This document shows positions 6,788 to 16,242 of a DNA stretch of 41,118 bases, one piece after another. Each line of letters starts with the position of its first letter. Positions within the stretch are counted from its first letter, which is position 1. A program made the translations under genes and the position numbers. The notes beneath the pieces are model-generated. The model ran no database searches and was not told the origin of the DNA. It was given only the letters and a program-made list of their open reading frames with translations. Origin of the DNA: an uncultured bacterium (GTDB taxonomy: Bacteria > Bacillota > Clostridia > Lachnospirales > Lachnospiraceae); NCBI GenBank assembly GCA_905214675.1, contig CAJMMS010000011.1:1-41118 (forward strand), in the 5' to 3' direction.

Positions 6788-9700
6788 TTATTTTACCTGC
6801 ACTTTGATTCTGACGGTCTTTTTGCCAGATTTCACTGTAATCTTTGTGGTTCCCTTTTTCTTTGCGGTGATCACACCTTTTCCATTTATCTGTGCAATTT
6901 TTTTATTTGATGAAGTATAAGTTACTTTCTGTTTGCTGGTTGCCGGTGCAACAGTAACGGAAAGTCTCAGTTTTTTCTTCGGTTTCAGTTTTACTGTCTT
7001 TCCAATCTTTGCTCCGGTCGCAGCATTTTTCACCTGAATGGAAGCCGTCGTAACTTCTTTTTTCTGTACCTTTACTTTAAGCTTTGTGGTAAGTCCGCTC
7101 TTCAGCAGAATCGTAACCGTTGCGGTTCCGGATTTTTTGCCCTTGATCTTACCTTTTGCGGAAACAGACAGCACTTTTGGCTTGTCTACGCTAAAGGAAG
7201 CTACGGCATCACCTTTTGCCAGTCCGCTTACTTTCAGTTGGAATGCCTGTTTCTGTCTGAGCGGAAGTGCTTTTCCGGTCGGAACATTCAGTTCGATGGT
7301 TGCCTGTAATTTTGCGATCGTCCTGGTCTCTTTCGCTCCGCCACAAACGCTGCAGCTTCTCTCCTGGATTCCTTCCAGAACAGCCGTTGCTTCTCTGGTT
7401 GTTTTCCATGCACCCATCTGATGACCGCGTGCCGGAATTTCTGTTGTTCTGGTTTCTCCATGCACACTGCACGTTTCTGTGATCAGACCTTTTTCTGTAC
7501 AGGTCGCTTCTTTTCTGTCGGTCTGTTTCCAACTGCACTCCTGTTTTCCAAGGTTGATCGCTACCGTCAGATCTGCCTGTTCTGCCGTTACATACAGATA
7601 GTATACTTTTCCTTTTTTCAGATTCCACAGCGCGTTGGAAGCACTTCTGTCATCCTCTGCATCAGCACCGCGGATCTCACTCCATACTTTTCCGCCGGCT
7701 GCCGTTGCCTGGTAAACTCCATCTGCTTCCGGTATGAATTTCAGTACTAAAACATCACCTTTTTCTGCTTTTACGGTGAGCGGTGATGCGCATTTCAGTT
7801 CGCGTACATCCTCCATGGAAGCGGCTGTCAAATCAAAGCTTACCTGATAATTGCCAAGATTTACATATGCCCTGCACAAATTGTCGTGAATCCAGGTTAC
7901 TCCGCCATGATACAGATATCTTCCGTCTGAATCGGTCTCACCATAGGAAATGATCTCGGTTGTTCCATCTGTATAACTTGCCTTTACTTTCATTCCTTTC
8001 AGGGAAAGTGCATTGATACCATCTGGCAGACAGGTTTTCTGTTCCGGTGCATCGATCAGTTCCAGACCATTTAAAACTTTTTTGATCTTGTGGAATTCAA
8101 ATGTATTTGATTTCTTTTCTTTGTCAAATGCTTTTATAAGGTAATTCTTTCCGGCTTTCAGATAAATGCTGTAACCGGTATCTCCCTGATACTCCGGCTC
8201 CATATATTTTATATTTCCTATATAGCCATCTTCATCCGGTTCCAGAATATCAATGATTCCAAAAGTATCCTTCTGTTCACTGATTTCAACGACCCGTGTC
8301 ATTCCCGTCATGCGATACAGGTATTCGCCATCTTCTTTCGGAGAGAACCAGTAATATTTCTCGGTACCGTCAACGGAATACTTCTGCCCTTCCACGATCT
8401 GCTGCAAACTTGCAAATCCTTTTCGTTTTACGGTCTGTGTCACTTCATGTTCCGTATCTTCCTGTTCATTCTGGTAACAGAGCGTTACAGCATAATCAAT
8501 CTCGCTCTGCCCTGCCTGTCCATTTGTCTCTGCCTTATAGTACACCGTATTTCCACGTTTATCTTTAAAAATTCCTGATGACATAGAATAGATATTTTCT
8601 TTTGTCTGATCCTCATAGGTAACTTCCACAAAGTAAGCATCTTCAAAATAATGGAACAGATCAAACGTCATACCATCGTACGGTACCAGACGGACAGACT
8701 GGATCTTCTTTGTATCTGACCGGAAAAAGGCGAGGCGGAAATTCCTCTCTTCTTTTTCGTAATTACTATACAACCTTACCTGATATTCATATGTTTTTCC
8801 AGCCACCAGTTCTGCACGAAGCATAAAATTCATATCTTTTCCACTGTCATCATCTCTGGCGATCTCTCTTCCTTCACAATACAGTGCTGCATATGTATCG
8901 CAAAGATCTTCGCTGGAAGATTCCAGCACATAAAATCCATCCTGCTGAGGGGTAAAGGTACCTTTCAGATATCCATTTGAAAGCGTAACTTCTCTTTCCT
9001 TCCCATCTGTCAGAGTAACTTCTTCTACCTGCTCCGGCTCATCTGGATCTGAGTCATCATCTGCACAGAACAGACGTATCTTTTCTGACTGTTCCGAACG
9101 CATCACAATCAGTGCACTTTCTCCCTCATCAAGGTACACTCTATTATACCGCTCATCATAACCATTTTCTTCAATCCGATAAAGTTCAAGCTCTACATTG
9201 TCCTGTTCCTGTTCGATTTCATAATATCCCTCTTTCTGTGCCGTAAAGGAATAAAACTTCCTTTCTCCATATGTATTTGGAATAGCGGTCCACTGATCTT
9301 CCTGTAAAATCGGAAGTTTACTCAGATCCAGTTTATCTGCTTTGATCGTTGCTGACTGTACCGGAATATCTGACATTTCAACTGCAACCGCACTTCCTGT
9401 CTGTATACTGGCACTCAGATATGGTGTTACATTCCAGGTTCCTTCTGATAATGTATATCCATCGTATGCAACTTCTTGATCCTCTGCATCTGAAACCTGT
9501 TTCTCAGCACGATACTGAAGATAATAACCATCTACTTCGCCGCTGCCTTTTACCGTTCTTTTTTCAGATGTTCCATGAGAAACCTCTGCCTGCATATACC
9601 GGCTGGAAAATTCGTCAAGATCTGCAATGTAGGTTTTCTTTAAGGCTGTTGCCTTTAATCCTGACAGTCTGCTTACAAGTGATGTCGTAATCTGAAGTTT

Positions 9701-11197
9701 GGAACAATCCTTTCTTGCACTGACATATAAATAGTAAGTCGCATCTTTCTCCAGGTTGGCATAAGCACCATATTTCTCCACCGAAGTATTTTTCAGTCTT
9801 TCTCCTTCTGCGGATACGACCTTTACTTTCGAAACCGGTACATTAAATTTAAATTCATAACGTCCTGTTTCTTTTGCTGTATATTTCAGGATCAGTCTTT
9901 CCTGATTATCCAGATTTGTTTTTTCGGTTTTGATTTCCGCATCAACCAGTTCACTTAACGGCTTTACTTCTACCGGAACTTCATCTTCGGAATAAATACC
10001 GTCAAAAGATACCCGATACACATAATTTCCTGCCTGTGGATATTTCTGGCTGTCAGCTTCCGGATATTCGCCCTGCTCATCTTTCTGTCCAAAAAGTCTC
10101 CATTTTAGCGTTCTTCCAAATGCATCCTCTTTATTGTTCTGATCAAAAGTCTCTGTCGTACCATCCTCATACGTCACTTCTACTTCGCATGTACTGAGCT
10201 GAACCTTCTCTGCCTTTTCTGCAAAAGACAAGTTTTCCGGTGCATAGCTTTTGATCTTTACTGAAGAGACTCCCAGCATCTTCCTGATATTGAGGGTATA
10301 TTCTTCTATCTCTTCTCCATATTCGTCAGATAAACTATCGGATAATAAAATGTAGTAGGTCTCGCCTTTTGTGAGAGAGCAGGTATATTGATAGCCTTCC
10401 TCATCCCATCTTCCTTCTCCACTGACTTTCTCCCGATCGTCATCATATTTCTGATACACCTCGATAGAGCTGACCGGGCCGAAAATATACTTACCGGTTT
10501 CCGGTGCAGTAAAGCGATACCACGCATATTCATTCGGTGTCTGCACATTCTCATTATCTCCTACCGAAAGCAAAGGCATATTCTGCACCCCGGCAGTAAC
10601 CTGGGTATCTCCCTCCGTGTCCATCCGGTTTCCATTGCAGTAGATGACAACCTGGTAAGTACCCTCTGGCAGATGACTTCCTGCACTGTATTCATAACCG
10701 TCTTCAGCTTTGAAATAATAAGAAAAGCTATTTCCATAGGAATCAGTCCAATAGCTCTGTCCTTTTATAAAAGAAAAGTATTCCCGTTCCTCGGTTCCTT
10801 CATAATTGATAAAGAAACTTCCACTGTCCAGATAACAACTCTCCAGCCCAGCCATAAATTCTTTGTTCGCACTACTGATATCCACTTCCGCAGAGGTTAC
10901 CTCTGGAATCTCTCTCGCTCCTTTGACATTTTCCACCTGGACGTCTTTTTCCTGTGTTTCTGTTTGTGGTGTTTCCGTTAACGTTTCGCTTTCTAAGCTT
11001 TCCGTCTGCGGTACTTCCACCAGCGTTTCACTTTCCACGCTTTCTGTCTGTGGCACTTCCGCCAGTGTTTCCGTTTCCTGTTCCTGACCTGCAATCTCCT
11101 TCGAAGCGTCAACTCCGCTGGCAAATGCTGCTGTACTGCTGATGCTGCTCAGAGTCATCACAGCCGCCAGTAACAATGCGATACGTTTTTTCTTCAT
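6788..11197 (-). CDS. Giant secreted surface protein with PPC-like and Ig-like (BIG2) domains
   Basis: About 1469 residues. A Sec signal peptide (MKKKRIALLLAAVM..., cleavage near AFASG, about residue 28) is followed by an acidic Thr/Ser/Glu linker with three 14-residue repeats. A long series of beta-sandwich units follows, with recurring GTYYLYVSA- or YYILLSDS-like strands resembling bacterial pre-peptidase C-terminal (PPC) domains. Residues about 1221-1294 hold a Cys/His module (CxxH, CSVCGG) common in Lachnospiraceae exoproteins. Two C-terminal Ig-like domains end in TVRIKVQVK. There is no LPXTG motif or C-terminal anchor, so attachment is unclear. Start chosen at 11197 because AGGAGG is 7 nt upstream, while the in-frame ATG at 11203 touches it. 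Binding function unknown. Confidence 0.8.
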   Translation of the reverse strand: MKKKRIALLLAAVMTLSSISSTAAFASGVDASKEIAGQEQETETLAEVPQTESVESETLVEVPQTESLESETLTETPQTETQEKDVQVENVKGAREIPEVTSAEVDISSANKEFMAGLESCYLDSGSFFINYEGTEEREYFSFIKGQSYWTDSYGNSFSYYFKAEDGYEYSAGSHLPEGTYQVVIYCNGNRMDTEGDTQVTAGVQNMPLLSVGDNENVQTPNEYAWYRFTAPETGKYIFGPVSSIEVYQKYDDDREKVSGEGRWDEEGYQYTCSLTKGETYYILLSDSLSDEYGEEIEEYTLNIRKMLGVSSVKIKSYAPENLSFAEKAEKVQLSTCEVEVTYEDGTTETFDQNNKEDAFGRTLKWRLFGQKDEQGEYPEADSQKYPQAGNYVYRVSFDGIYSEDEVPVEVKPLSELVDAEIKTEKTNLDNQERLILKYTAKETGRYEFKFNVPVSKVKVVSAEGERLKNTSVEKYGAYANLEKDATYYLYVSARKDCSKLQITTSLVSRLSGLKATALKKTYIADLDEFSSRYMQAEVSHGTSEKRTVKGSGEVDGYYLQYRAEKQVSDAEDQEVAYDGYTLSEGTWNVTPYLSASIQTGSAVAVEMSDIPVQSATIKADKLDLSKLPILQEDQWTAIPNTYGERKFYSFTAQKEGYYEIEQEQDNVELELYRIEENGYDERYNRVYLDEGESALIVMRSEQSEKIRLFCADDDSDPDEPEQVEEVTLTDGKEREVTLSNGYLKGTFTPQQDGFYVLESSSEDLCDTYAALYCEGREIARDDDSGKDMNFMLRAELVAGKTYEYQVRLYSNYEKEERNFRLAFFRSDTKKIQSVRLVPYDGMTFDLFHYFEDAYFVEVTYEDQTKENIYSMSSGIFKDKRGNTVYYKAETNGQAGQSEIDYAVTLCYQNEQEDTEHEVTQTVKRKGFASLQQIVEGQKYSVDGTEKYYWFSPKEDGEYLYRMTGMTRVVEISEQKDTFGIIDILEPDEDGYIGNIKYMEPEYQGDTGYSIYLKAGKNYLIKAFDKEKKSNTFEFHKIKKVLNGLELIDAPEQKTCLPDGINALSLKGMKVKASYTDGTTEIISYGETDSDGRYLYHGGVTWIHDNLCRAYVNLGNYQVSFDLTAASMEDVRELKCASPLTVKAEKGDVLVLKFIPEADGVYQATAAGGKVWSEIRGADAEDDRSASNALWNLKKGKVYYLYVTAEQADLTVAINLGKQECSWKQTDRKEATCTEKGLITETCSVHGETRTTEIPARGHQMGAWKTTREATAVLEGIQERSCSVCGGAKETRTIAKLQATIELNVPTGKALPLRQKQAFQLKVSGLAKGDAVASFSVDKPKVLSVSAKGKIKGKKSGTATVTILLKSGLTTKLKVKVQKKEVTTASIQVKNAATGAKIGKTVKLKPKKKLRLSVTVAPATSKQKVTYTSSNKKIAQINGKGVITAKKKGTTKITVKSGKKTVRIKVQVK
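10943..11065 (-). repeat. Three tandem 42-bp coding repeats
   Basis: Within the surface-protein gene, a 14-residue unit LAEVPQTESVESET occurs three times (the variants begin LVEVPQTESL and LTETPQTETQ; the last unit is one residue short). It forms an acidic, Ser/Thr-rich linker after the signal peptide. In-register DNA repeats of this size can change copy number by slippage. Confidence 0.85.
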
Positions 11198-11251
11198 GTA
11201 CATCCCTCCTTGAAATTTCAGAACTATTTCGTTCCGTATATAAGTATTTTT

Positions 11252-11281
11252 ATTATACTATCATTTTCCCTATATTGTCTA
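11252..11281 (-). promoter_or_regulatory. Promoter of the surface-protein gene
   Basis: Minus strand: -35 TAGACA (11276-11281), 18-nt spacer, -10 TATAAT (11252-11257). The start codon is about 50 nt downstream. Confidence 0.65.
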
Positions 11282-11304
11282 TGTCATTTTATGAGTAATA
11301 ATAT

Positions 11305-11347
11305 CAAAAATCTCCCGATTACATCTTTTTCATGAAACCGGAAGATT
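11305..11347 (-). terminator. Intrinsic terminator of the MATE transporter gene
   Basis: On the minus strand AATCTTCCGGTT and AATCGGGAGATT pair (12 positions, with G-T pairs) around a 15-nt loop, followed by TTTTTG. It starts 7 nt after the stop of the MATE gene. Confidence 0.65.
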
Positions 11348-11353
11348 CTCTTT

Positions 11354-12652
11354 TTATTGACTGCGATAAAATCGAAATCCCACCAAGGTTGTGAGTACTT
11401 CCGTCACCGGAAAGGTCAGCCAGAAATATTGCAGTCCGAATCTGGAAAACAGAAATCCGAGCGGCACAAACAGGATCATCGTCCGCACCACGGTAAGGAT
11501 GGAACTTTTCACGGCACTGCCGATCGCCTGAAAATAGACCGGAAAAATCAGTGAAGTGACCATTGGGATAAAACTCACTCCGATATAATGAAATCCATTC
11601 GTTCCGATCGCGATCACCTGTGGATCTTTTGAAAAGGTCGAAAGCATCTGAACTGGAAGAAATTCAAAGCACAGTGTTCCAAGGAACATCAGAGCTATTC
11701 CTGCGATCAGAGATTCCTTCAGCACGGCTTTACAGCGTCCCTGATCTTTTGCCGCATAATTAAAGCTGATGACCGGAACAATGCAGGTCTGAAGGGCTCC
11801 GAGCGGAATGAAGAAAAAGCTCTGCCATTTATAATACAGCCCAAGTGCCGTCACTGCCTGATCCGAAAATCCTGCCAGGATCATATTCAGTCCGAAAATA
11901 TAGAACGTGTACGCAGACTGCATGAGAATGTTCGGTATCCCAAGCTGATAAATCCTTTTGATATGCGGCAGGTAACAGGATTTCTCAGGTGATTTCACAA
12001 AAGCTTTTTTCATGACCACAAGAGCCGCTACGATCTGCCCGAGCACCGTAGCAATCGCTGCTCCGGCGATCCCAAATTTATGTATGCCGAACATTCCGAA
12101 AATCAGGATCGGATCAAGCATGATATTCGTGACCGCTCCGGCGATCTGTGCCACCATCGGCGTTTTCATATCTCCGCGTGCCTGCAAAATCTTGCTCCAG
12201 ACTCCTTCTGCAAACAGACCGATGCTGACCACACAGACAATTCTCCCATATAAGATAACATCACGTATGACTTCTTCTGAATTTGTTGAAATCCTCGCAT
12301 AAAACGGCATGATCAGATAACAGACTGCCGCAAAAACGATCCATAGAAACAATGCAAGCGGTGTGCCGATGCCTGCCACTTCTTCTGCTTTTTTCTCCTG
12401 ACGGATTCCGAAATAATATGCCATGTCGGTGTTGATCCCGACGCCTGTCCCCACCGCAAGGGCGATCATTAAAAGCTGAAGCGGGTAAATAATAGACAGT
12501 GCCGTCAGACCTGTCTCCGAATATCTGCCCACAAACAGGCTGTCCACGATGTTATAAAGTGCCTGGATCAGCTGTGCCAGCATAACAGGCGGTGCGATTT
12601 TTAATAAAATGCGGCTGATTTTTTCTTTTCCGTAAAATTCTGATGTGTCCAT
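11354..12652 (-). CDS. MATE family efflux transporter
   Basis: A 432-residue, 12-helix cation/drug antiporter of the MATE (MatE) family. It has the characteristic N-terminal IAPPVMLAQLIQALYNIVDSLFVG region (about 17-40). The two homologous six-helix halves begin near residues 15 and 230. It exchanges a cationic compound for Na+ or H+ at the cytoplasmic membrane; the substrate is unknown. Length is slightly short but all helices are present. The ribosome site is modest (AAGGA well upstream). A remnant of a different gene ends just upstream, so the promoter region may have been created by deletion. Confidence 0.88.
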   Translation of the reverse strand: MDTSEFYGKEKISRILLKIAPPVMLAQLIQALYNIVDSLFVGRYSETGLTALSIIYPLQLLMIALAVGTGVGINTDMAYYFGIRQEKKAEEVAGIGTPLALFLWIVFAAVCYLIMPFYARISTNSEEVIRDVILYGRIVCVVSIGLFAEGVWSKILQARGDMKTPMVAQIAGAVTNIMLDPILIFGMFGIHKFGIAGAAIATVLGQIVAALVVMKKAFVKSPEKSCYLPHIKRIYQLGIPNILMQSAYTFYIFGLNMILAGFSDQAVTALGLYYKWQSFFFIPLGALQTCIVPVISFNYAAKDQGRCKAVLKESLIAGIALMFLGTLCFEFLPVQMLSTFSKDPQVIAIGTNGFHYIGVSFIPMVTSLIFPVYFQAIGSAVKSSILTVVRTMILFVPLGFLFSRFGLQYFWLTFPVTEVLTTLVGFRFYRSQ

Positions 12653-12684
12653 TTATTCATGATCCTTTTTATTAATATATTTTT

Positions 12685-12744
12685 CTATTCCAGCTCTGTA
12701 CCGTATTGCTGTTTGCACCAGCTAAATACTTCTTGCCGTGTCAT
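12685..12744 (-). pseudogene. Remnant of a MmcQ/YjbR family gene (N-terminal stub)
   Basis: A 19-codon reading frame MTRQEVFSWCKQQYGTELE then stop. It resembles the conserved start of MmcQ/YjbR DNA-binding proteins (MTREE...WC..QYGT..EYPW). The remaining roughly 100 residues are missing and the MATE gene begins 32 nt later. This reads as a gene cut off by deletion, but the match is short, so confidence is limited. Confidence 0.45.
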
Positions 12745-12758
12745 TCATCCAATCAATC

Positions 12759-13142
12759 CTATTTCATTTTGTCTGTCAATATCCATTTGCCTTTTCGATT
12801 AGAACCTTCACGGGTAACTTTACCTTCACGCTGCATCTTTGTAAGTGTACGCTTAATCGTTGCAGCAGAAACTGCAAGTGCTTCTGCTAATACTTTATGT
12901 GTCAATTCTGGATTTTTCCGAATCAGTTCTGACAATCGAGTTTCAAGGTCATTACGGTCATTATTGGGGGCATCGAGCTCACAATTCTGATTTTTGACCT
13001 TGATGACCTCATTTTGACCTCGATAAAGATTGATGCGAAATGCTACCTCCATATCAATAAATTCCGGTTCTCGCAATCCATACTCCTGCATAGCCTGCAT
13101 GAGCTTTGGAATACCGCTTCCCCATGCTTCCACAAGATTCAT
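12759..13142 (-). pseudogene. C-terminal remnant of an AlbA_2/Schlafen-type ATP-binding transcriptional regulator
   Basis: 127 residues matching only the C-terminal third of a family of AlbA_2-domain ATP-binding proteins. It has the N/R-LVEAWGSGIPKLMQAMQEYG segment of the GHKL-like HATPase_C_4 domain, then FRINLYR, and a C-terminal winged helix (TRLSELIRKNPELTHKVLAE onward). The N-terminal AlbA_2 domain and most of the ATP-binding domain are absent. A good promoter (13179-13207) lies about 35 nt upstream, so promoter and 3' end are kept while about 300 codons appear to be gone. No ribosome site fits the ATG at 13142. Confidence 0.75.
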
Positions 13143-13178
13143 ATAGGCAAAAGTATCCGCAACTCACTGTTTATTACT

Positions 13179-13207
13179 ACCATATATTGCTAATTGCAAA
13201 ATGTCAA
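13179..13207 (-). promoter_or_regulatory. Promoter left in front of the AlbA_2-type remnant
   Basis: Minus strand: -35 TTGACA (13202-13207), 17-nt spacer, -10 TATGGT (13179-13184). It probably belonged to the intact ancestor of the remnant at 12759-13142. Confidence 0.6.
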
Positions 13208-13224
13208 GCTGCTATGTAACAATG

Positions 13225-13254
13225 CAAACAAAAGACACAGGATTTCCCTGTGCC
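13225..13254 (-). terminator. Intrinsic terminator of spoVT
   Basis: On the minus strand CACAGG-GAAAT-CCTGTG (13236-13252) is followed by TCTTTTGTTTG. It starts 8 nt after the spoVT stop codon. Confidence 0.75.
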
Positions 13255-13261
13255 TTCACCT

Positions 13262-13810
13262 TTACTGTTCCATTTGTCTTCCCATAAATCCTGCCGCACA
13301 TTTCGCAAGTGCATTTTCGGTTTCGCCCATTTTGACGCTTCGGTCTTTTCCGGAGAGGATCACGGAACCGATCGCATCGCCTCCGCAAAGTATCGGTGTG
13401 ATCACCTGCTGTACATCCGGTTTGCTTTCTCCATTGGTAAGCTCCACATGACGTTCCGGTGTTTTCCCGGCGAGAATGGATTCTCTTTCATTGATCATAT
13501 TTTCAAGCACATCACTGATCGTTTTGCCGACATATTCTTTTTTCATGCCGCCTGCTGCCGCTACGATCTGGTCGCGGTCTGTGATACATACGCCGTGTCC
13601 GCTTGTCTGTGCAAGTGATTCTGCAAATTCTGTGGCAAATTTCCCGAGTTCTCCGACCTGAGAATATTTCTTTAAGATCACTTCTCCTTCGCGGTCTGTG
13701 AAAATCTCCAGTGGATCTCCTTCTTTGATTCTCAATGTTCTGCGGATCTCTTTTGGAATGACAACTCTTCCCAGATCATCAATACGCCGAACAATTCCTG
13801 TAGCTTTCAT
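13262..13810 (-). CDS. spoVT: Stage V sporulation protein T, AbrB-family regulator
   Basis: 182 residues. The N-terminal swapped-hairpin AbrB DNA-binding domain (1-50) begins MKATGIVRRIDDLGRVVIPK and continues with EIRRTLRIKEGDPLEIF. A GAF-like domain (about 60-178) includes SGHGVCITDRDQIVAAAGG. The length and both domains fit SpoVT, which tunes late forespore gene expression in Bacillus and clostridia. The ATG at 13810 follows GGAGGAAACAGATAA. Its presence argues that the organism, or its recent ancestor, sporulates. It lies between degenerate genes but is itself intact. Confidence 0.93.
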   Translation of the reverse strand: MKATGIVRRIDDLGRVVIPKEIRRTLRIKEGDPLEIFTDREGEVILKKYSQVGELGKFATEFAESLAQTSGHGVCITDRDQIVAAAGGMKKEYVGKTISDVLENMINERESILAGKTPERHVELTNGESKPDVQQVITPILCGGDAIGSVILSGKDRSVKMGETENALAKCAAGFMGRQMEQ

Positions 13811-13887
13811 TTATCTGTTTCCTCCTGTATTCTTCATGCTTTTCCATATTCTGCACTGTATGGATAGTATGTGAAAATGCGGGGGAA

Positions 13888-14548
13888 TTATACAAATCTT
13901 TCTTTCTGATTTTTCACTTCTTCTGCACGCCTGCGGAAAATTCTCGGAAATGAGGTAAAGATCACAATGGATGTGATGATCCCTGCAACAAAATCTGCGA
14001 TTCCTTCGGAGAGATAAACGCCCTGAAATCCAAGGTATTTTGTCAGTGCAAAGCGGAATCAGGATGATCACTTTTCTGGTAACGGCGAGGATCAGTGCCG
14101 ATCTTGCCTGTCCGAGGGCAACGTTTACATTCTGGAGTGTCATCTGTACGAAGAAAAGCACGATCGGTTCTGCAAAGAAAAACGTGATAAGCCCGATCGT
14201 TACGCCGATCAGAGCAAGCATAAGAAATGAGAGATTAAAAATCTGGTTTGCTTCTGCCTGGTTTCCCTCGCCCATTTTGATACCGGCTCTCGGAGAACCT
14301 CCAAGCCCGATAAGATTCGCAAATGCCTGAATGATCAGTGTGATCGGAAGCACAATGCCAAGAGCCGCCAAGGCATCCATTCCAACTTTATCGATCTTCG
14401 CGACATACATTCGGTCCACAATATTATACAGAAATGTGATAAGCTGAGCGATGACAGCAGGAACAGAAAGCCGAACGATCAGGGGAAATATTTTCCCCGA
14501 GTCCAGCTCTTTCAGAATGTTCTGCTGTGTTTTTGCCATATGTTTCAT
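13888..14548 (-). pseudogene. MATE efflux transporter pseudogene (internal deletion plus frameshift)
   Basis: The N-terminal part begins KELDSGKIFPLIVRLSVP and runs on to VDRMYVAKI; it is a normal MATE start up to about residue 133 (AEPIVLFFVQ). It then jumps to a C-terminal MATE segment (LGQARSALILAVTRKVIILI), so about 200 residues are missing. Near 14050 the frame breaks. Removing one T from CTTTGCACTGAC restores a normal end, ALTKYLGFQGVYLSEGIADF, continuing to RRRAEEVKNQKERFV and a TAA at 13888-13890. Without that correction the frame runs into unrelated residues and stops just before spoVT. Clearly non-functional. Confidence 0.85.
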
Positions 14549-14556
14549 GTTCTTTT

Positions 14557-14847
14557 TCAGCCCTGCTGACCGTTTGCCTGGCGGATCATATCTTCCACAA
14601 CAATATCAAAGATTTCACCTATGGAATTGCAGTACTCTAAAATTTTCCATGGTTCGTTTGTATGGAAATGGATTTTTATCAGGTCTTCATCCCCGGCTGC
14701 GATCAGGCTGTTTCCTTCGAAATGTTCGGTGATGTAATCCGAAATCTCGTCCTCGTCCAAATCTTCGTCTCTTCTTTCGATCAGCAGTTGTGTATCGTAG
14801 CGGTATGCGAACTGATCATCTTCTGCATCAACTGAATGAATTGCCAT
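14557..14847 (-). CDS. Stand-alone DAK-phosphatase/kinase-like C-terminal domain protein
   Basis: 96 residues starting MAIHSVDAEDDQFAYRYDT. The core (GNSLIAAGDEDLIKIHFHTN, about 49-68, then EPWKILEY) matches the C-terminal part of YloV/FakA-type DAK2-fusion proteins, where IHVHTN is conserved. Small separate proteins of this kind are found in Lachnospiraceae and are sometimes labelled 'kinase to dihydroxyacetone kinase'. No kinase domain is present, so activity is doubtful. The ATG at 14847 follows AGGAGG with 8 nt spacing; an upstream in-frame ATG at 14904 lacks a site. The gene ends 8 nt before the MATE pseudogene. Confidence 0.75.
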   Translation of the reverse strand: MAIHSVDAEDDQFAYRYDTQLLIERRDEDLDEDEISDYITEHFEGNSLIAAGDEDLIKIHFHTNEPWKILEYCNSIGEIFDIVVEDMIRQANGQQG

Positions 14848-14985
14848 TTTGTTTTCCTCCTGTATGTTAAAATTAAAACAGTGAATGATTCCGTAACTGT
14901 TCATGTTTCTATTCTATGATGCCATGGTTAAAATGTCAAAATATCTTTCCGACAAGTTGCTTTGTAACGGAGCGATTTGCAGGCA

Positions 14986-16240
14986 TCAGTTTTGGTCAAA
15001 AATCTCCTCCAGCAACTTCAGATCGATCGGTTTTGAGATATGTGCATTCATGCCGCAGTCCAGGCTGTGCTGGATGTCATCTGCAAATGCATTTGCCGTC
15101 ATAGCTATGATCGGGATGTCCCGACCGACCGGATTTGTGCCGTTTCGGATTTTCTTTGTCGCCTCATAACCGTCCATCTTCGGCATCTGTACGTCCATCA
15201 GGATGGCATCATAATCCCCTGGCTGTACTTTTTTAAAAGCTTCTGCGATCTGTTCTCCATCCGGATAAATGGTGCAGGAAGCACCGGATACCTGAAGCAG
15301 AGATTCCAGAATTTCCGCATTCAGCTCATTGTCCTCCGCACAGAGAAATTTCATGCCGCAAAGAACGGATTTACCATCTTTTTCCGAGAGCCTGTTTTTC
15401 TTTTTGTGACCGGAAGATGCCGGCACGCTGGCATCCGGCTCTAACAGAACACGCACTTCGAAGCAACTTCCTTTTCCCGGTGCACTGTCCACCGTGATCG
15501 TTCCTTCCATCATTTCTACGATATTTTTTGTGATCGCCATACCAAGACCGGTTCCCTGGATTTTGTTTGTCACGGAATCTTCCGCACGTGTAAAAGTATC
15601 AAAAAGCACTTTCTGGAATTCCGGGGTCATACCCATGCCGTTGTCTGTGATGGTGAAAATACAGGCTGAGGCAGATGCACGTGCAGCCGTTTCTTCCCGT
15701 ATCTCAAAATGGATCATCCCGCCATTTGGGGTATATTTCACGGCATCGATCTTCTCTATCTGTTCTTTCAGATTGACAGATTCTTTATGCAGCGTCACCG
15801 AACCGCTCTCAATCTTTGTTATATCCAGAATATCATTGATCAAGCCGAGCAGATGCTGACAGGAAGCAAGCAGTTTTTCCAGATAATTTTTCAGTCTTTC
15901 CGGATTATGCAGCTCATATTTCATCAGCTTTGCGATACCGACGATCGCGTTCATCGGCGTGCGGATGTCATGGCTCATATTTGCCAGAAACAAAGACTTG
16001 GATTTGTTTGCCTTTTCTGCTATTTTCAGAGCTTCTGTAGCCGTCTTTTTGGCCTGCTCCATTTTGATATTCGAGAGCGTCAGTGCCCGCTGCGAATCGA
16101 TCAGCTGATTGTTCATCTTCTGGATCAGAAACAAGCTCTGTAAACACACTTCCGGTCTGAAAAAAATCCGGCTGTAATGTCTGATGCAGAATTCGTTCTA
16201 TTTTCCAATTTTTATCACATAATAATACAGCATATATCAT
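14986..16240 (-). pseudogene. Hybrid sensor histidine kinase/response regulator, frameshifted and lacking the N-box
   Basis: The start MIYAVLLCDKNWKIERIL (16240) is in one frame. Near 16145 the reading must shift to continue LFLIQKMNNQLIDSQRALTL and a coiled-coil linker. The H-box SHDIRTPMNAIVG is present. Then KEQIEKI joins directly to DAVKYTPNGG, so about 50 residues with the ATP-binding N-box asparagine are missing in frame. G1 (DNGMGM), F (DTFTRAEDS) and G2 (GTGLGMAITKNIV) boxes and a full receiver domain with the phospho-acceptor in ILMDVQMP remain. The kinase should be unable to bind ATP normally. It starts 2 nt after the B12-binding gene, so the two formed a unit. Confidence 0.8.
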
Positions 16241-16242
16241 CT

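Noticed and set aside
10930..11085. Possible CRISPR-like repeats
   Set aside because: The 42-bp repeats are contiguous, in frame, and encode a protein linker; there are no spacers. No CRISPR array was seen anywhere in the window.
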